A stretch of 49,098 bases of DNA from JANRLJ01 sp034437895 (GTDB lineage Bacteria; Chloroflexota; Anaerolineae; Aggregatilineales; Phototrophicaceae): the NCBI GenBank assembly GCA_034437895.1, contig DAOTTO010000506.1, forward strand, positions 1 to 49,098, in the 5' to 3' direction. A model generated the notes under the pieces. That model saw only the letters and a program-made list of their open reading frames with translations. It had not been told where the DNA came from and searched no databases. The position numbers and the translations under genes are program-made. Shown here one piece after another: positions 1 to 8,025 of the stretch (position 1 is its first letter; each line of letters starts with the position of its first letter).

Positions 1-708
1 TCAGCGGCGGTCTATGTCATGTACGACACGCGCTACGCCATCCCGCCTTGGCTGCGCGGCTGGACGGACACGGGTCAGACCGTCGTCGCTACCGAGCAGA
101 ACAATACTGAACTTTCGCGGCGGCTGTATCGGCGCGATTATCCCGCCGGAACGGTGGTGTTGGGCGCGAATCAGTCGGTCAACACAAGCGTGATGTACAA
201 CGTCATCGCCGCGCCGATCACGGAAAACGTCGTCTATCGGATGGATGTCGGCAGCACGACGGGTTACACGTCGGCGGCGGGGGTCGTGTGGGGGGCGGAT
301 AATTATTTCACGGGCGGGAGTCTCAGCAATCTGCCCAATCCGATTATTAACACGGTTGACGACGCGCTTTACACATTCCAGCGCACGACCACCAGCGATA
401 CTGCTGGCTTCAGTTATGCCCTTCCGCTGACGAATGGGACGTATACCGTCCGACTGCATTTCGCCGAGACGTATTGGGTCGGCGGCACGAATCGTGGTAT
501 CCCCGGCGTGAACAAGCGCGTCTTTAATGTGCAGCTTGAAGGCACAACGGTACTGACGAATTATGACATCACGGCGCAAGTCGGTGCATTGGCGGCGGAT
601 ATTCGCACATTCACGGTCATGGTAACGGACGGGACGCTGAATATCAATTTCCCGGCAGCGAGTGTCAATCGTCCGACGCTGGCGGCGCTGGAAGTGATCG
701 GGCAGTAA
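1..708 (+). CDS. C-terminal part of a malectin-domain (carbohydrate-binding) exported protein
   Basis: The reading frame is open at the left window edge, so only the last ~235 residues are seen. The visible part resembles a malectin domain (di-glucose/carbohydrate-binding beta-sandwich): a start like YRMDVGS followed by a WGADNYF stretch, a central RLHFAETYW motif, then RVFNVQLEG and a closing LAALEVIG strand. These are hallmark strands of the malectin fold found at the C-terminus of bacterial surface proteins and glycosidases. No enzyme domain is visible; it would lie upstream of the window. A strong intrinsic terminator follows the stop at once, so this is the last gene of its transcript. 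Family call inferred from motifs; the full protein's function is unknown. Confidence 0.8.
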   Translation, partial: SAAVYVMYDTRYAIPPWLRGWTDTGQTVVATEQNNTELSRRLYRRDYPAGTVVLGANQSVNTSVMYNVIAAPITENVVYRMDVGSTTGYTSAAGVVWGADNYFTGGSLSNLPNPIINTVDDALYTFQRTTTSDTAGFSYALPLTNGTYTVRLHFAETYWVGGTNRGIPGVNKRVFNVQLEGTTVLTNYDITAQVGALAADIRTFTVMVTDGTLNINFPAASVNRPTLAALEVIGQ

Positions 709-716
709 ATTTTGCT

Positions 717-746
717 GGGGCGATGTCGTGTCGCCCCTTTATTTTT
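717..746 (+). terminator. Rho-independent terminator after the malectin-domain gene
   Basis: A perfect 7-bp stem GGGGCGA/TCGCCCC (717-723 with 731-737) with a 7-nt loop is followed by TTTATTTTT. It starts 8 bp after the stop codon of the upstream gene. The T tract overlaps the end of the convergent regulator gene. Confidence 0.85.
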
Positions 747-1473
747 CGCCTTCTTCGGCGGAAAGGGCGGTAAAGCGCATAAAGGCGCGTTCTTGCGGGG
801 TCATATCCACTGGATATTCGGTTTCGTCATAGGCTTCGAGGATGCGATAGCCTTCTTTGATGTAGCCGCGAATCGTATGCAGACTGATTCCCATTTCGTC
901 AGCGGCAAGATGCGCGGGCATTCCTTCCACAACGCACAATTTAATCGCCTGCCGGATGCGCTCGGTCAGTTCGGGATAGTCACGCTGTTCCGGCAAAATC
1001 GAGGCGCGGAAGATGCGGCTGTTGAATAAATGCTGGCAGGCGCGATGCACCCCTTGCGTCACGACAAAATCATGATCGAGGGTATAAACGATGCTCCAGG
1101 CGATTTGGAAGCGCACTTCCTGTTTAAGCAAATAGGCGCTGGCTTGTGCTGCTGCCGCCGCTTGTACGAGGTCGGGTTCAATAAATTGCGCCAAACAGAT
1201 CACTTTAACATCCGGCATTTTTTGCCGAAGTTTGGAAATCGTCTTAGAAAGCCCTTCGGGGCCATCAATATGATCGGCATCTAACACGACGACATCGGGC
1301 AGTTCTGCGGCAGGTGCTTTGCGGAGATATTCCCACATCTGCTCCGGGCTTTCCGCCAGAAAATTCACCCGTGTACGCCGATCCCACGCCAAATAACCAT
1401 TAATGGCTTGCAGCGCGTAAAAATCACTATCCAAAAGAAGGACTTTAAGATTGATATTTGTGATGTTGGACAT
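739..1473 (-). CDS. NarL/FixJ-like response regulator with LuxR-type HTH
   Basis: A 244-residue two-domain regulator. Residues ~8-125 look like a receiver domain: strand VLLLDSD, then VVVLDAD with the likely phospho-acceptor Asp65, and AYLLKQ with the conserved Lys117. The usual Thr/Ser after strand 4 is Ala (VICLAQF), so signalling may be atypical. Residues ~170-215 form a helix-turn-helix of the LuxR/sigma-4 type (HLAADEMGISLHTIRGYIKE). No histidine kinase lies next to it, so it is an orphan. It is transcribed divergently from the glycosyltransferase gene, with 162 bp between them. Target genes cannot be told from the sequence. Confidence 0.75.
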   Translation of the reverse strand: MSNITNINLKVLLLDSDFYALQAINGYLAWDRRTRVNFLAESPEQMWEYLRKAPAAELPDVVVLDADHIDGPEGLSKTISKLRQKMPDVKVICLAQFIEPDLVQAAAAAQASAYLLKQEVRFQIAWSIVYTLDHDFVVTQGVHRACQHLFNSRIFRASILPEQRDYPELTERIRQAIKLCVVEGMPAHLAADEMGISLHTIRGYIKEGYRILEAYDETEYPVDMTPQERAFMRFTALSAEEGEK

Positions 1474-1635
1474 TGGATAGCGTCCTTTTATCCGTCGTGG
1501 CTATCGACTCTTCAACAGTTTAAGCGCAATTCGATAGTTTAGCAACGCGCTCACGCTGCATCCGCGTCATTGACGGGTTTGGATATGCCCCTGTACACTT
1601 ATCGACCATCATTTCTGCAAATGACAAAGAGTTAA

Positions 1636-2841
1636 ATGCCAACTATGCCCAAACCGCACATCCTTATGTTGACCCCGTATCTGCCCTATCCCCCTGTGAG
1701 TGGCGGCAGGATGCGAACCTATAATCTCCTTAAGAATCTTTGCGTGGATTACGACATTTCGTTGGTGTGTTTTGGTCGCCCGGAGGAACGTGCTTTCGAC
1801 ATCACCCCTTTGGCTGAATTTTGTGAATATACAGTGATTGATCGCGCTCCCAGCCCCGACACGTTGCAGGCCGCACTGCTCAGTTTGACGACTCCGCGCC
1901 CGATCACGATGCGGCTGTATCACTCGGAAGCGATGAAACAAGCGATTCGTGATCTGCTAAAAAAACGACCTGCAAGCGCCATTCATGTCGAGTCGTTTTA
2001 CATGCTGCAAAATGTGCCGGATGAGGTAGATGTTCCTGTTTTGCTTTCCGAACCCGCGATTGAATATCTTGCCTGGCAGCGACATGCGCGTGTCGCGCAG
2101 CCTTGGTATACCCGCCCCGGCATCGCGCTCGAAGCGATCAAAATGCGTTTTTGGGAGCCGCGCATTTGGGCGCAAGCACAAGCCGTCGGTGCGATGTCGT
2201 CCATAGATGAAGCCATCATCCACAAAGCTGCACCAAAAGCGAAGATCGGCCTGACTCCCAACGGCGTTGATGTGGATTTTTTTCAGCCTAATCCATTAGT
2301 TGACCGTGATTCGTCCACTGCCGTCTATATGGGCGATTACAAATATTTCCCGAATACCGATGCAGTGCTGTATTTTGCCGCCGAAATTTTGCCGTTAGTA
2401 CGTGTTAAAAAACCGGATTTTCGCCTCGTACTGCTCGGTAAAGACCCATCATCAGAAATTTTAGCGCTTAAGTCCGAGCATGTGATCGTGACAGGGCTAG
2501 TCGATGATACACGGCCGTATTTGCAAAGCAGCGCTCTATTTATTTGTCCGCTTCGGAGCGGAAGTGGCACACGCTTTAAACTGATGGAAGCGTTAGCGTG
2601 TGGCTGTCCGGTAGTGAGTACGACGCTTGGCTGCGAGGGACTTGGCGCGGTGGACGGCGAACACATGCTCATCCGTGATGACCCACAGGCCTTCGCTGAT
2701 GCGATTGTTTACCTCCTCGATCATCCAGCCAAAGGCGCGGCGATTGGCTTGGCTGGACGCAAATGGGTGGCGGAAAAACACGCTTGGTCGCATAGCGCAG
2801 CGCTGGTTAAAGCGGCTTATGAAAAAATACGCCAGTCATAA
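1636..2841 (+). CDS. GT4-family glycosyltransferase
   Basis: A 401-residue GT-B-fold sugar transferase. The N-terminus (ILMLTPYLPYPPVSGGRMR) is the acceptor-side Rossmann start with the Gly-rich GGR motif. The C-terminal half has TPNGVDVDFF, VYMGDYKYFPN and the donor-binding region PLRSGSGTRFKLMEALACG followed by CPVVSTTLGCEGL, matching GT4 glycosyltransferases and particularly those annotated as PEP-CTERM/EpsH-type sugar transferases. It probably transfers an NDP-activated sugar to a surface polysaccharide or lipid carrier in the cytoplasm. No other polysaccharide genes are adjacent, so the acceptor is unknown. An in-frame ATG three codons later is an equally possible start. Confidence 0.85.
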   Translation: MPTMPKPHILMLTPYLPYPPVSGGRMRTYNLLKNLCVDYDISLVCFGRPEERAFDITPLAEFCEYTVIDRAPSPDTLQAALLSLTTPRPITMRLYHSEAMKQAIRDLLKKRPASAIHVESFYMLQNVPDEVDVPVLLSEPAIEYLAWQRHARVAQPWYTRPGIALEAIKMRFWEPRIWAQAQAVGAMSSIDEAIIHKAAPKAKIGLTPNGVDVDFFQPNPLVDRDSSTAVYMGDYKYFPNTDAVLYFAAEILPLVRVKKPDFRLVLLGKDPSSEILALKSEHVIVTGLVDDTRPYLQSSALFICPLRSGSGTRFKLMEALACGCPVVSTTLGCEGLGAVDGEHMLIRDDPQAFADAIVYLLDHPAKGAAIGLAGRKWVAEKHAWSHSAALVKAAYEKIRQS

Positions 2842-2875
2842 TTTTATAATCGGGTTTTGTAGCTAAAAAATAGAC

Positions 2876-3883
2876 CTAAAACCGCACGACCACTTTGCCG
2901 CTGTTCGCGCCGCTTTGCAGATATTCCACCGCATCAACACAGCCAGCGACTCCACGAAACACGGTTGAGTCGATGATCGGGTTAATTTTGCCTTCGTTCA
3001 ATAAACCGACTAATTTCATCAAATGCTGCGATGTTTCGGGACGGTTAAACCATAAATTCAGGTTAAAGCCCTTAATTGACGCATTTTTGCCGAGAATTTT
3101 ATAATAAATCCGGGGCGACGTAATCATATCCGGCTGGTCTTTATACTCGGAGATAAACCCAATCGTTACCAATCGCCCGAACCGCGCTAATGAATCCACC
3201 GCCGCGTCGAACTGCGCCGTTCCGACTCCTTCAAAAATAATGTTGATGCCGCGTGGATATTCTGCCTTCAACACATCACGCAGATTTTCGGTTTTGTAAT
3301 TAATCACGCGGTCACAACCGAGCGAGCGCAGCAAATCGGCCTTGTTGTCGCTGCTGCATGTGCCGATCACATGATTGCCTGCCAGCTTTGCCAACTGTAC
3401 GGCGAATTGTCCTGTCCCGCCTGCCGCTGCTGTCACCAATACGGTTTCGCCGGATTTCATCTCGCCGGCTGTTTCTAATCCGAGCGAAGCCGTTAAGCCG
3501 CCAATCGACAGACTCATGATCTCTGGGCTGGCTTCGGGGATTTGTACCGCCCGCTGTGCTTTGGTCGTGTAGTATTCTCGATAGCCTGCGCCGATAAAAT
3601 TGGTCAGGACGTTATCGCCAACTTTAAGCAACTCCACATTTTCGCCGATTGCGACCACTTCGCCCACCGCTTCGCCGCCCATATCGCATGGTATCGGAGT
3701 CGGCAGCAAATATTGTCCCGCCGCCATCATCACGTCCGAGGCATTCACCCCCGCATACAAATTGCGGATAATGACTTCATCGGCTGCCGGAGGGAGAAGC
3801 GCTGTTTCTAGGATTTCAACCGCTTCACGGAAATTTTTGCTGTGGCGGGTCGCGGTCAATTTTTGGTAGATCGTGGGTAACAT
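2876..3883 (-). CDS. Zinc-free MDR oxidoreductase (quinone / enone reductase type)
   Basis: 335 residues of the medium-chain dehydrogenase/reductase superfamily. The N-terminal GroES-like domain carries GVNASDVMMAAGQY and PCDMGGEAVGEV; the NADPH Rossmann domain has TAAAGGTGQF (residues 151-160) and a downstream FEGVGTAQFDAAV strand. The zinc ligands of alcohol dehydrogenases are absent, which fits the quinone-oxidoreductase branch and its zinc-free relatives that reduce alpha,beta-unsaturated ketones (prostaglandin reductase 3 is a close-looking family member). The substrate is not predictable. The start has a good AAGGA ribosome site 7-8 bases upstream. Probably monocistronic. Confidence 0.85.
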   Translation of the reverse strand: MLPTIYQKLTATRHSKNFREAVEILETALLPPAADEVIIRNLYAGVNASDVMMAAGQYLLPTPIPCDMGGEAVGEVVAIGENVELLKVGDNVLTNFIGAGYREYYTTKAQRAVQIPEASPEIMSLSIGGLTASLGLETAGEMKSGETVLVTAAAGGTGQFAVQLAKLAGNHVIGTCSSDNKADLLRSLGCDRVINYKTENLRDVLKAEYPRGINIIFEGVGTAQFDAAVDSLARFGRLVTIGFISEYKDQPDMITSPRIYYKILGKNASIKGFNLNLWFNRPETSQHLMKLVGLLNEGKINPIIDSTVFRGVAGCVDAVEYLQSGANSGKVVVRF

Positions 3884-3961
3884 GGACTATCCTTAAAATG
3901 ATTTTTATGAAAAATTGAGTGGTAAGTTGAGAGTGACAAGTTTTAAAATACACTGAGCTTT

Positions 3962-4519
3962 TCACTTGTCACTATTTTGTGCTTCGATCTTAAAATGAGT
4001 GCCTATCGTTTTGGCGAGTTTATCATAATCCGTGTGGGCGCGGTTGGTCAGGGCAATAATTGGGGCGGCACGTTCTCCAGCGAAAAATCCAGCAATGCGA
4101 TACTGTACAGGCAGTGAAGGAATCACTAGCATAATTCCTTCAGCCGGACGATAATTTTTGCGCCCAACTCCGGTCTTGCGATTGGTTTCTGATTCGGGCG
4201 AAGGCAACAGCGGAAACGGTTTTATCGCTTGAACATCCGACCAGTTTATAAAACGTGCTTTCCAAATGGTGGGTTTGAGGGTGATTCCCTCGTCGCTGAC
4301 CGTCACCGCAGGCGCAATCGCGGTCAGCATCAAGACAGGCAACGCTAACACCAGCGTAAAAAATGCGCTCAGGATAAACAAGCCACCCGGTGCGCCGAGA
4401 AGCGTTAACAGCACTTGCAGTGGGGCAGCAACCACCAACAGCACGACGGTGATAATTGCGCCGTATTGGATTGCCCGGTTTAAGGTGGGCTTCGGATGAA
4501 TATGGGTTGATGGTTGCAT
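3962..4519 (-). CDS. Small membrane protein with PH-like cytoplasmic domain
   Basis: 185 residues, no firm family. Two hydrophobic helices at about residues 19-40 and 45-70 form a hairpin, followed by a soluble region starting TVSDEGITLK...INWSDVQAI. A TM hairpin followed by a strand-rich segment with a W-x-D-V motif is the usual layout of bacterial PH-like (DUF304-like) membrane proteins, so I infer that fold. The start lies 8 bases after the stop of the SH3b gene, so the two are probably one transcript. Function unknown. Confidence 0.6.
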   Translation of the reverse strand: MQPSTHIHPKPTLNRAIQYGAIITVVLLVVAAPLQVLLTLLGAPGGLFILSAFFTLVLALPVLMLTAIAPAVTVSDEGITLKPTIWKARFINWSDVQAIKPFPLLPSPESETNRKTGVGRKNYRPAEGIMLVIPSLPVQYRIAGFFAGERAAPIIALTNRAHTDYDKLAKTIGTHFKIEAQNSDK

Positions 4520-4527
4520 AGTGTGGC

Positions 4528-5568
4528 CTAATCAAACGGCCCAATCCAATAATTGCCGCGTCCACCTTCAGCAATCCAGCCTACGACTGGGAAGTTGGAA
4601 AGGACTCGCACCTGCCAATAATTCATCCCACGAGAGCAAATCGGCCCGCCGATAATTTCAAACGGGACATTTTCGACAAGGGTATACAAAACTTCGGAGT
4701 CTTGGCTTGGGGCGGCACGTAAATTTTTGGGTGTTCCGTCACGATAGCGCACCCGCCCGCGCTCGCCAATTGTTAATCGCAGTGGCGGCAAACACACTTC
4801 AAGCGGGTCTTGCGTCGGCTGGACGATATAAGCGGTGCTTGGAATACCCCGACTGCCTTCCGCCAGCCAGCCTTGATATAAGATTCCCACTACAACAACC
4901 TGCACCAACCGCCAGTTATAGCCTTCCGCGCAAACAGGATCAGCACCTAAAAAGCGCACCGTAGATTGATACGGCGCAACGGTTAACACCCGTCCGCCTA
5001 AACTTGGGTCGGTACGCACCCGCACCGCGTAGCCTAATTCGACAAGCTGTCCGGGTGGGATCGGCAGGGCTTGTGGGCAGGGTAGCCCCGGCGCACGGAT
5101 AAACGTAATGAATGGGATTGAATTATTGGCCTGTGCCACCCATCCAATTAACCCATGCCCCTGCACCTGCCACCAAAAATAATTTTCGTTGCAGATGGGG
5201 CCATCCAACACAATAAAATTGCGTGGTTCTTGGAACACATTCAGCAGCGGCGCGGAAGCACTTGCTTGGGAACGAAAGCTCACGCCGGAACGGATTGTTA
5301 CTGTGCCACCGATTTCTACCGGAAACGGCTCGGAGCAGCCCGGCGCGGCGGATGTGGGCGCAGGGGTCAGCGGCGGCGTTGCGGTAGGCGGGATCGTCGG
5401 CGTAATAAACGGGTCAATTGTCGGAACGAAAGGAAACCCTGTACCGATACCGCCGGGGGGCGTGCCAACGGGCGGGAACTGCGCCATCGACTGGCGCGGC
5501 GCAATTAAAATAATGCCCACGATGACAATAACGATCAGGATAAAGGCAATAAATATTTTTTTAGGCAT
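4528..5568 (-). CDS. Exported or anchored protein with three SH3b-like repeats
   Basis: 346 residues. An N-terminal hydrophobic helix (about 4-22) with Lys just before it is a signal anchor or signal peptide. Next comes a Pro/Thr-rich linker (about 45-75, TPTIPPTATPP type), then three repeats near 85-150, 165-240 and 260-346. Each repeat has a conserved (V)R(T/S/A)-x-P/S...VL phrase and ends with a (Y)W-x-V...GWIAEG/GWLAEG strand, the signature of bacterial SH3 domains that bind cell-wall peptides. It carries paired Cys in the repeats that may form disulfides outside the cell. It leads a two-gene unit with the downstream membrane protein. No catalytic domain, so a wall-binding or scaffold role is inferred. 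Confidence 0.8.
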   Translation of the reverse strand: MPKKIFIAFILIVIVIVGIILIAPRQSMAQFPPVGTPPGGIGTGFPFVPTIDPFITPTIPPTATPPLTPAPTSAAPGCSEPFPVEIGGTVTIRSGVSFRSQASASAPLLNVFQEPRNFIVLDGPICNENYFWWQVQGHGLIGWVAQANNSIPFITFIRAPGLPCPQALPIPPGQLVELGYAVRVRTDPSLGGRVLTVAPYQSTVRFLGADPVCAEGYNWRLVQVVVVGILYQGWLAEGSRGIPSTAYIVQPTQDPLEVCLPPLRLTIGERGRVRYRDGTPKNLRAAPSQDSEVLYTLVENVPFEIIGGPICSRGMNYWQVRVLSNFPVVGWIAEGGRGNYWIGPFD

Positions 5569-5684
5569 AGGCCTGCCTCCTTAAAAATCGTTATAAGCAT
5601 AACACAACCCACCAAAGTTAACCTGTTGTTTCATACAGGTAAAAAAGCCATTTATGAAAAATATCGGGCAAATATGAATTTTTG

Positions 5685-5713
5685 TTGACGGTGTTACAGG
5701 CATCTTGTATCCT
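5685..5713 (+). promoter_or_regulatory. Sigma-70-type promoter for the receiver gene
   Basis: TTGACG (5685-5690) and TATCCT (5708-5713) are separated by exactly 17 bases. This places transcription start near 5720 and gives an ~80-nt leader before the GTG start at 5799. Confidence 0.55.
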
Positions 5714-5798
5714 AAAAACAATCCTATTCTTAACTTATCCATTTCATAGTTACTTTTACAAACACAAGATTAATCTTAATTCTCATGAGGGGTTTTCA

Positions 5799-6173
5799 GT
5801 GGCTCTTAAACGTATTCTCATTGTTGATGACGATGTTGCACTTTTAAAACTTTTTACGCGCTTATTGCAAGATCAAGGTCATCTGGTACATACCGCCACC
5901 TCTGTTGAATCGGCATATCAAATACTCAATAAGCATCAGTTTGATGTCTGTATTTGCGATATGACGCTTGGCCTCCATTCAGGTGTGGAACTGCTCAATT
6001 ATTCGCCCGTGTTACAAGCCAATGGCACACGCTTCGCTGTGATTTCTGGCAAGAAGCGTTACGAAGAGTTATGCCATTCGATTGGTGTAGAGTTTCGGCT
6101 CAAGCCGATTGCAAATGCCGATTTATTGGCGCTGGTAGATGGGGATAGTAGCAAAGTCAATCATTCTGTATGA
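5799..6173 (+). CDS. Single-domain response regulator (receiver only)
   Basis: A 124-residue CheY-like receiver. It shows the acidic triplet DDD (10-12), the phospho-acceptor Asp54 in CICDMTLG, Ser83 after strand 4 and Lys102 in RLKPI. There is no output domain, so it must act through protein-protein contacts. I place the start at GTG 5799: a GAGGGG ribosome site precedes it by about 8 bases, and the in-frame upstream extension (from 5682) has a non-conserved, promoter-overlapping sequence. No kinase is adjacent. It is followed 42 bp later by the methyltransferase-like gene and may share its transcript. Confidence 0.85.
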   Translation: MALKRILIVDDDVALLKLFTRLLQDQGHLVHTATSVESAYQILNKHQFDVCICDMTLGLHSGVELLNYSPVLQANGTRFAVISGKKRYEELCHSIGVEFRLKPIANADLLALVDGDSSKVNHSV

Positions 6174-6215
6174 TCGAATATCAAAAAACGTACCCAAAAT
6201 GGTGATTCACTGCTC

Positions 6216-7463
6216 ATGCCCAACGAAACTTTTGATATTGAACTTACCGCGATGGCGAATGGCGGCAGTGCTTTAGGCCGTTATGGAAAAAAGACCATCT
6301 TTATTCCCTATACGATTCCGGGTGAGCATGTCACGGCTCGTATTACCGAAGATAAAGGGCGCATTGCCTTCGCAGAAGGCATTACGCTTGTCGAGGCCTC
6401 GGCGGATCGGGTCTATCCGCGCTGCCCTCATTTTGGGCCGAATCGGTGTGGGCGCTGTCAGTGGCAGCATATCGACTATACCGCCCAAGTTTTGCTGAAG
6501 CAGGATGTACTGGTCGATCAATTGTCGCGCATCGGCGGCTTAGATGATTCAACCCTTAGCAGCGCCATGCGTGAAATTATTCCTTCGCCAGTAGAATGGC
6601 ATTACAACCATCACATGACGTTTGAGACCTCACCGGAAGGACAGATCGGCTTGCCTTCTTCGGATGGGCGGTCTTTAGCGCTGATCGAAGAATGTCATAT
6701 CCTCCATCCGGCTTTGTTCGCGCTTTACAGCAGCTTGGATATGAATTTTTCTGGCTTAACGCATCTGAAACTGCAAATCGGCAGCGATGGCGAAATGATG
6801 CTCATCCTTTCGGTCAATAAAGAGGAAGACGCACCCGAAATTCATATTGATCTGCCCATCAGTGTAAATTTGCTTTTGGAAGACGATGAACCCATCAATC
6901 TGATTGGCGAAACCCATTTACGTTATACAGTGGGCGGACATCAATTCCGCGTAACCGGTGGTAGTGAATTTCGCTCGAATATCGCCGCGCTGGAAAAACT
7001 GGCGGAAGTCGTCGTCGAGGCACTGGCGCTAAAGCCCAATCAAGCTGTGCTTGATTTATACGCGGGTGTGGGCTTTTTTAGTGCTTTCATCGCGGATAAA
7101 GTACGCTTGCTAACGCTGGTGGAAAGCTATCCTCCCGCCGCGACAGATGCAGACAGTAATTTAGCCGATTTCGATCATATTGACCTGATCGAAGGCCGTG
7201 TCGAAGATGTGCTGTTTACCTTGGATACGACATATGATGCTGTGATCGTTGATCCACCTGCACAAGGCCTAAGCGTGGAAGCGGTGGATGCGTTGGCCGC
7301 TAAAGGGATTCCGCGCTTGGTTTATGTCAGCAGTGATGCTGCGACCTTGGCGAGGGATGCCGCACGGTTGGTTAAACAAGGCTATACACTTGAGTCGGTA
7401 CAGCCGCTTGATCTTGCCCCGCAGACCTATTATGTCGATGCAGTGGCCGTATTTATTCGATAA
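6216..7463 (+). CDS. TrmA/RlmD-family RNA methyltransferase homologue lacking the catalytic Cys
   Basis: 415 residues with the RlmD (RumA) layout: an N-terminal TRAM domain (about 1-60), candidate Fe-S cysteines C70, C78, C81 and C160, and a C-terminal SAM-binding domain with VLDLYAGVGFF (278-288) and a DPP motif at 346-348. Family enzymes methylate C5 of uridine in rRNA or tRNA through a Cys in the phrase YVSCNPATLARD. Here the matching phrase is YVSSDAATLARD, so the nucleophile is Ser373. The general-base Glu near the end is replaced by Asp408. All other fold elements are kept, so it is probably a folded protein with altered or lost methylation chemistry. Seen: the substitutions. Inferred: functional loss or change. 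Confidence 0.8.
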   Translation: MPNETFDIELTAMANGGSALGRYGKKTIFIPYTIPGEHVTARITEDKGRIAFAEGITLVEASADRVYPRCPHFGPNRCGRCQWQHIDYTAQVLLKQDVLVDQLSRIGGLDDSTLSSAMREIIPSPVEWHYNHHMTFETSPEGQIGLPSSDGRSLALIEECHILHPALFALYSSLDMNFSGLTHLKLQIGSDGEMMLILSVNKEEDAPEIHIDLPISVNLLLEDDEPINLIGETHLRYTVGGHQFRVTGGSEFRSNIAALEKLAEVVVEALALKPNQAVLDLYAGVGFFSAFIADKVRLLTLVESYPPAATDADSNLADFDHIDLIEGRVEDVLFTLDTTYDAVIVDPPAQGLSVEAVDALAAKGIPRLVYVSSDAATLARDAARLVKQGYTLESVQPLDLAPQTYYVDAVAVFIR

Positions 7464-7490
7464 AGTTGGGAATTCCCCCATTGAACGCGC

Positions 7491-7520
7491 TTGACATGGG
7501 CTATCACCTTAGTCTACACT
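7491..7520 (+). promoter_or_regulatory. Promoter of the cold-shock gene
   Basis: A consensus TTGACA (7491-7496) and TACACT (7515-7520) are 18 bases apart. Transcription should begin near 7527, leaving a leader of about 165 nt before the csp start codon. Confidence 0.65.
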
Positions 7521-7526
7521 GCATGT

Positions 7527-7693
7527 AGCTCTTAAGACAATACAAGTATCAAGATGCAAGCCTGCTGGTGATGTTTGGCAGGGGAGCCAATCTGCCGTCC
7601 TAACCATAGGATGCAAGACGGAATTTTGACGTTTGTATTCTTGCGAGTCAATCACAGCCGCACCAAACAGGTTTTTTCAGGAGTTACAACACA
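7527..7693 (+). promoter_or_regulatory. Long structured 5' leader of the cold-shock mRNA
   Basis: The leader can fold as a multi-branch structure: an outer stem AATACAA/TTGTATT (7539-7545 with 7633-7639), a hairpin CCTGC/GCAGG (7561-7565 with 7578-7582) and a second hairpin CCGTC/GACGG (7595-7599 with 7617-7621) whose tip can alternatively pair TCCTA/TAGGA. The word GATGCAAG occurs twice (7553-7560 and 7610-7617). cspA-type mRNAs are known for long thermo-responsive leaders, so cold-dependent refolding is the likely role; a ligand switch is not excluded. Pairings were read by eye, not computed. Confidence 0.5.
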
Positions 7694-7906
7694 ATGGGTG
7701 AGCGCGTTCAGGGAGTCGTGAAGTGGTTTAGCTCTGAAAAGGGCTATGGCTTCATCAGTCAAGATAATGGTACCGATGTCTTTGTTCATTTCTCTGCAAT
7801 CCAGACCAATGGATACCGGACATTGGAAGAGGGAGCGAAAGTCGAATTTGAAGTCACCCAAGGACCAAAAGGGCAGCAGGCCAGCAACGTGGCAGTCTTG
7901 GGCTAA
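7694..7906 (+). CDS. Cold-shock protein, CspA family
   Basis: 70 residues, the standard length of a single cold-shock domain that binds single-stranded RNA and acts as an RNA chaperone and antiterminator. The RNA-binding motifs RNP1 (KGYGFI, residues 16-21) and RNP2 (VFVHF, 29-33) are both intact, as is the GVVKWF opening. The start has a CAGGAG ribosome site. Its own promoter, long leader and terminator make it a stand-alone transcription unit. Regulation is probably post-transcriptional through the leader. Confidence 0.95.
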   Translation: MGERVQGVVKWFSSEKGYGFISQDNGTDVFVHFSAIQTNGYRTLEEGAKVEFEVTQGPKGQQASNVAVLG

Positions 7907-7955
7907 AGTGGGAAAAACCCACATAATAATGACAATTTTATAGATCATTCCCTGT

Positions 7956-7993
7956 AGCCTGGCATGTTAATTGACTCACCAGGCTTTTGTTTT
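7956..7993 (+). terminator. Rho-independent terminator after the cold-shock gene
   Basis: AGCCTGG (7956-7962) pairs with CCAGGCT (7979-7985), followed by a T-rich run TTTTGTTTT. A smaller GTGGG-AAAAA-CCCAC hairpin (7908-7922) sits just after the stop codon and may stabilise the 3' end. Confidence 0.8.
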
Positions 7994-8025
7994 GCGTTTT
8001 TTCCTGATGGAGCAGACTTCAACTT

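Noticed and set aside
4140..4574. Long frame overlapping the membrane protein and the SH3b gene
   Set aside because: It is an alternative frame of two better-supported genes and has no recognisable domain.
5682..5798. Upstream in-frame extension of the receiver gene
   Set aside because: It overlaps a good TTGACG-N17-TATCCT promoter, and a GAGGGG ribosome site points to GTG 5799.
7551..7621. Resemblance to a c-di-GMP-I (GEMM) riboswitch around AACC-ATA-GGATGCAAG
   Set aside because: Only one hairpin-like phrase matches. The GCAAACC, GAAA tetraloop and GGxxGCC receptor parts are missing.
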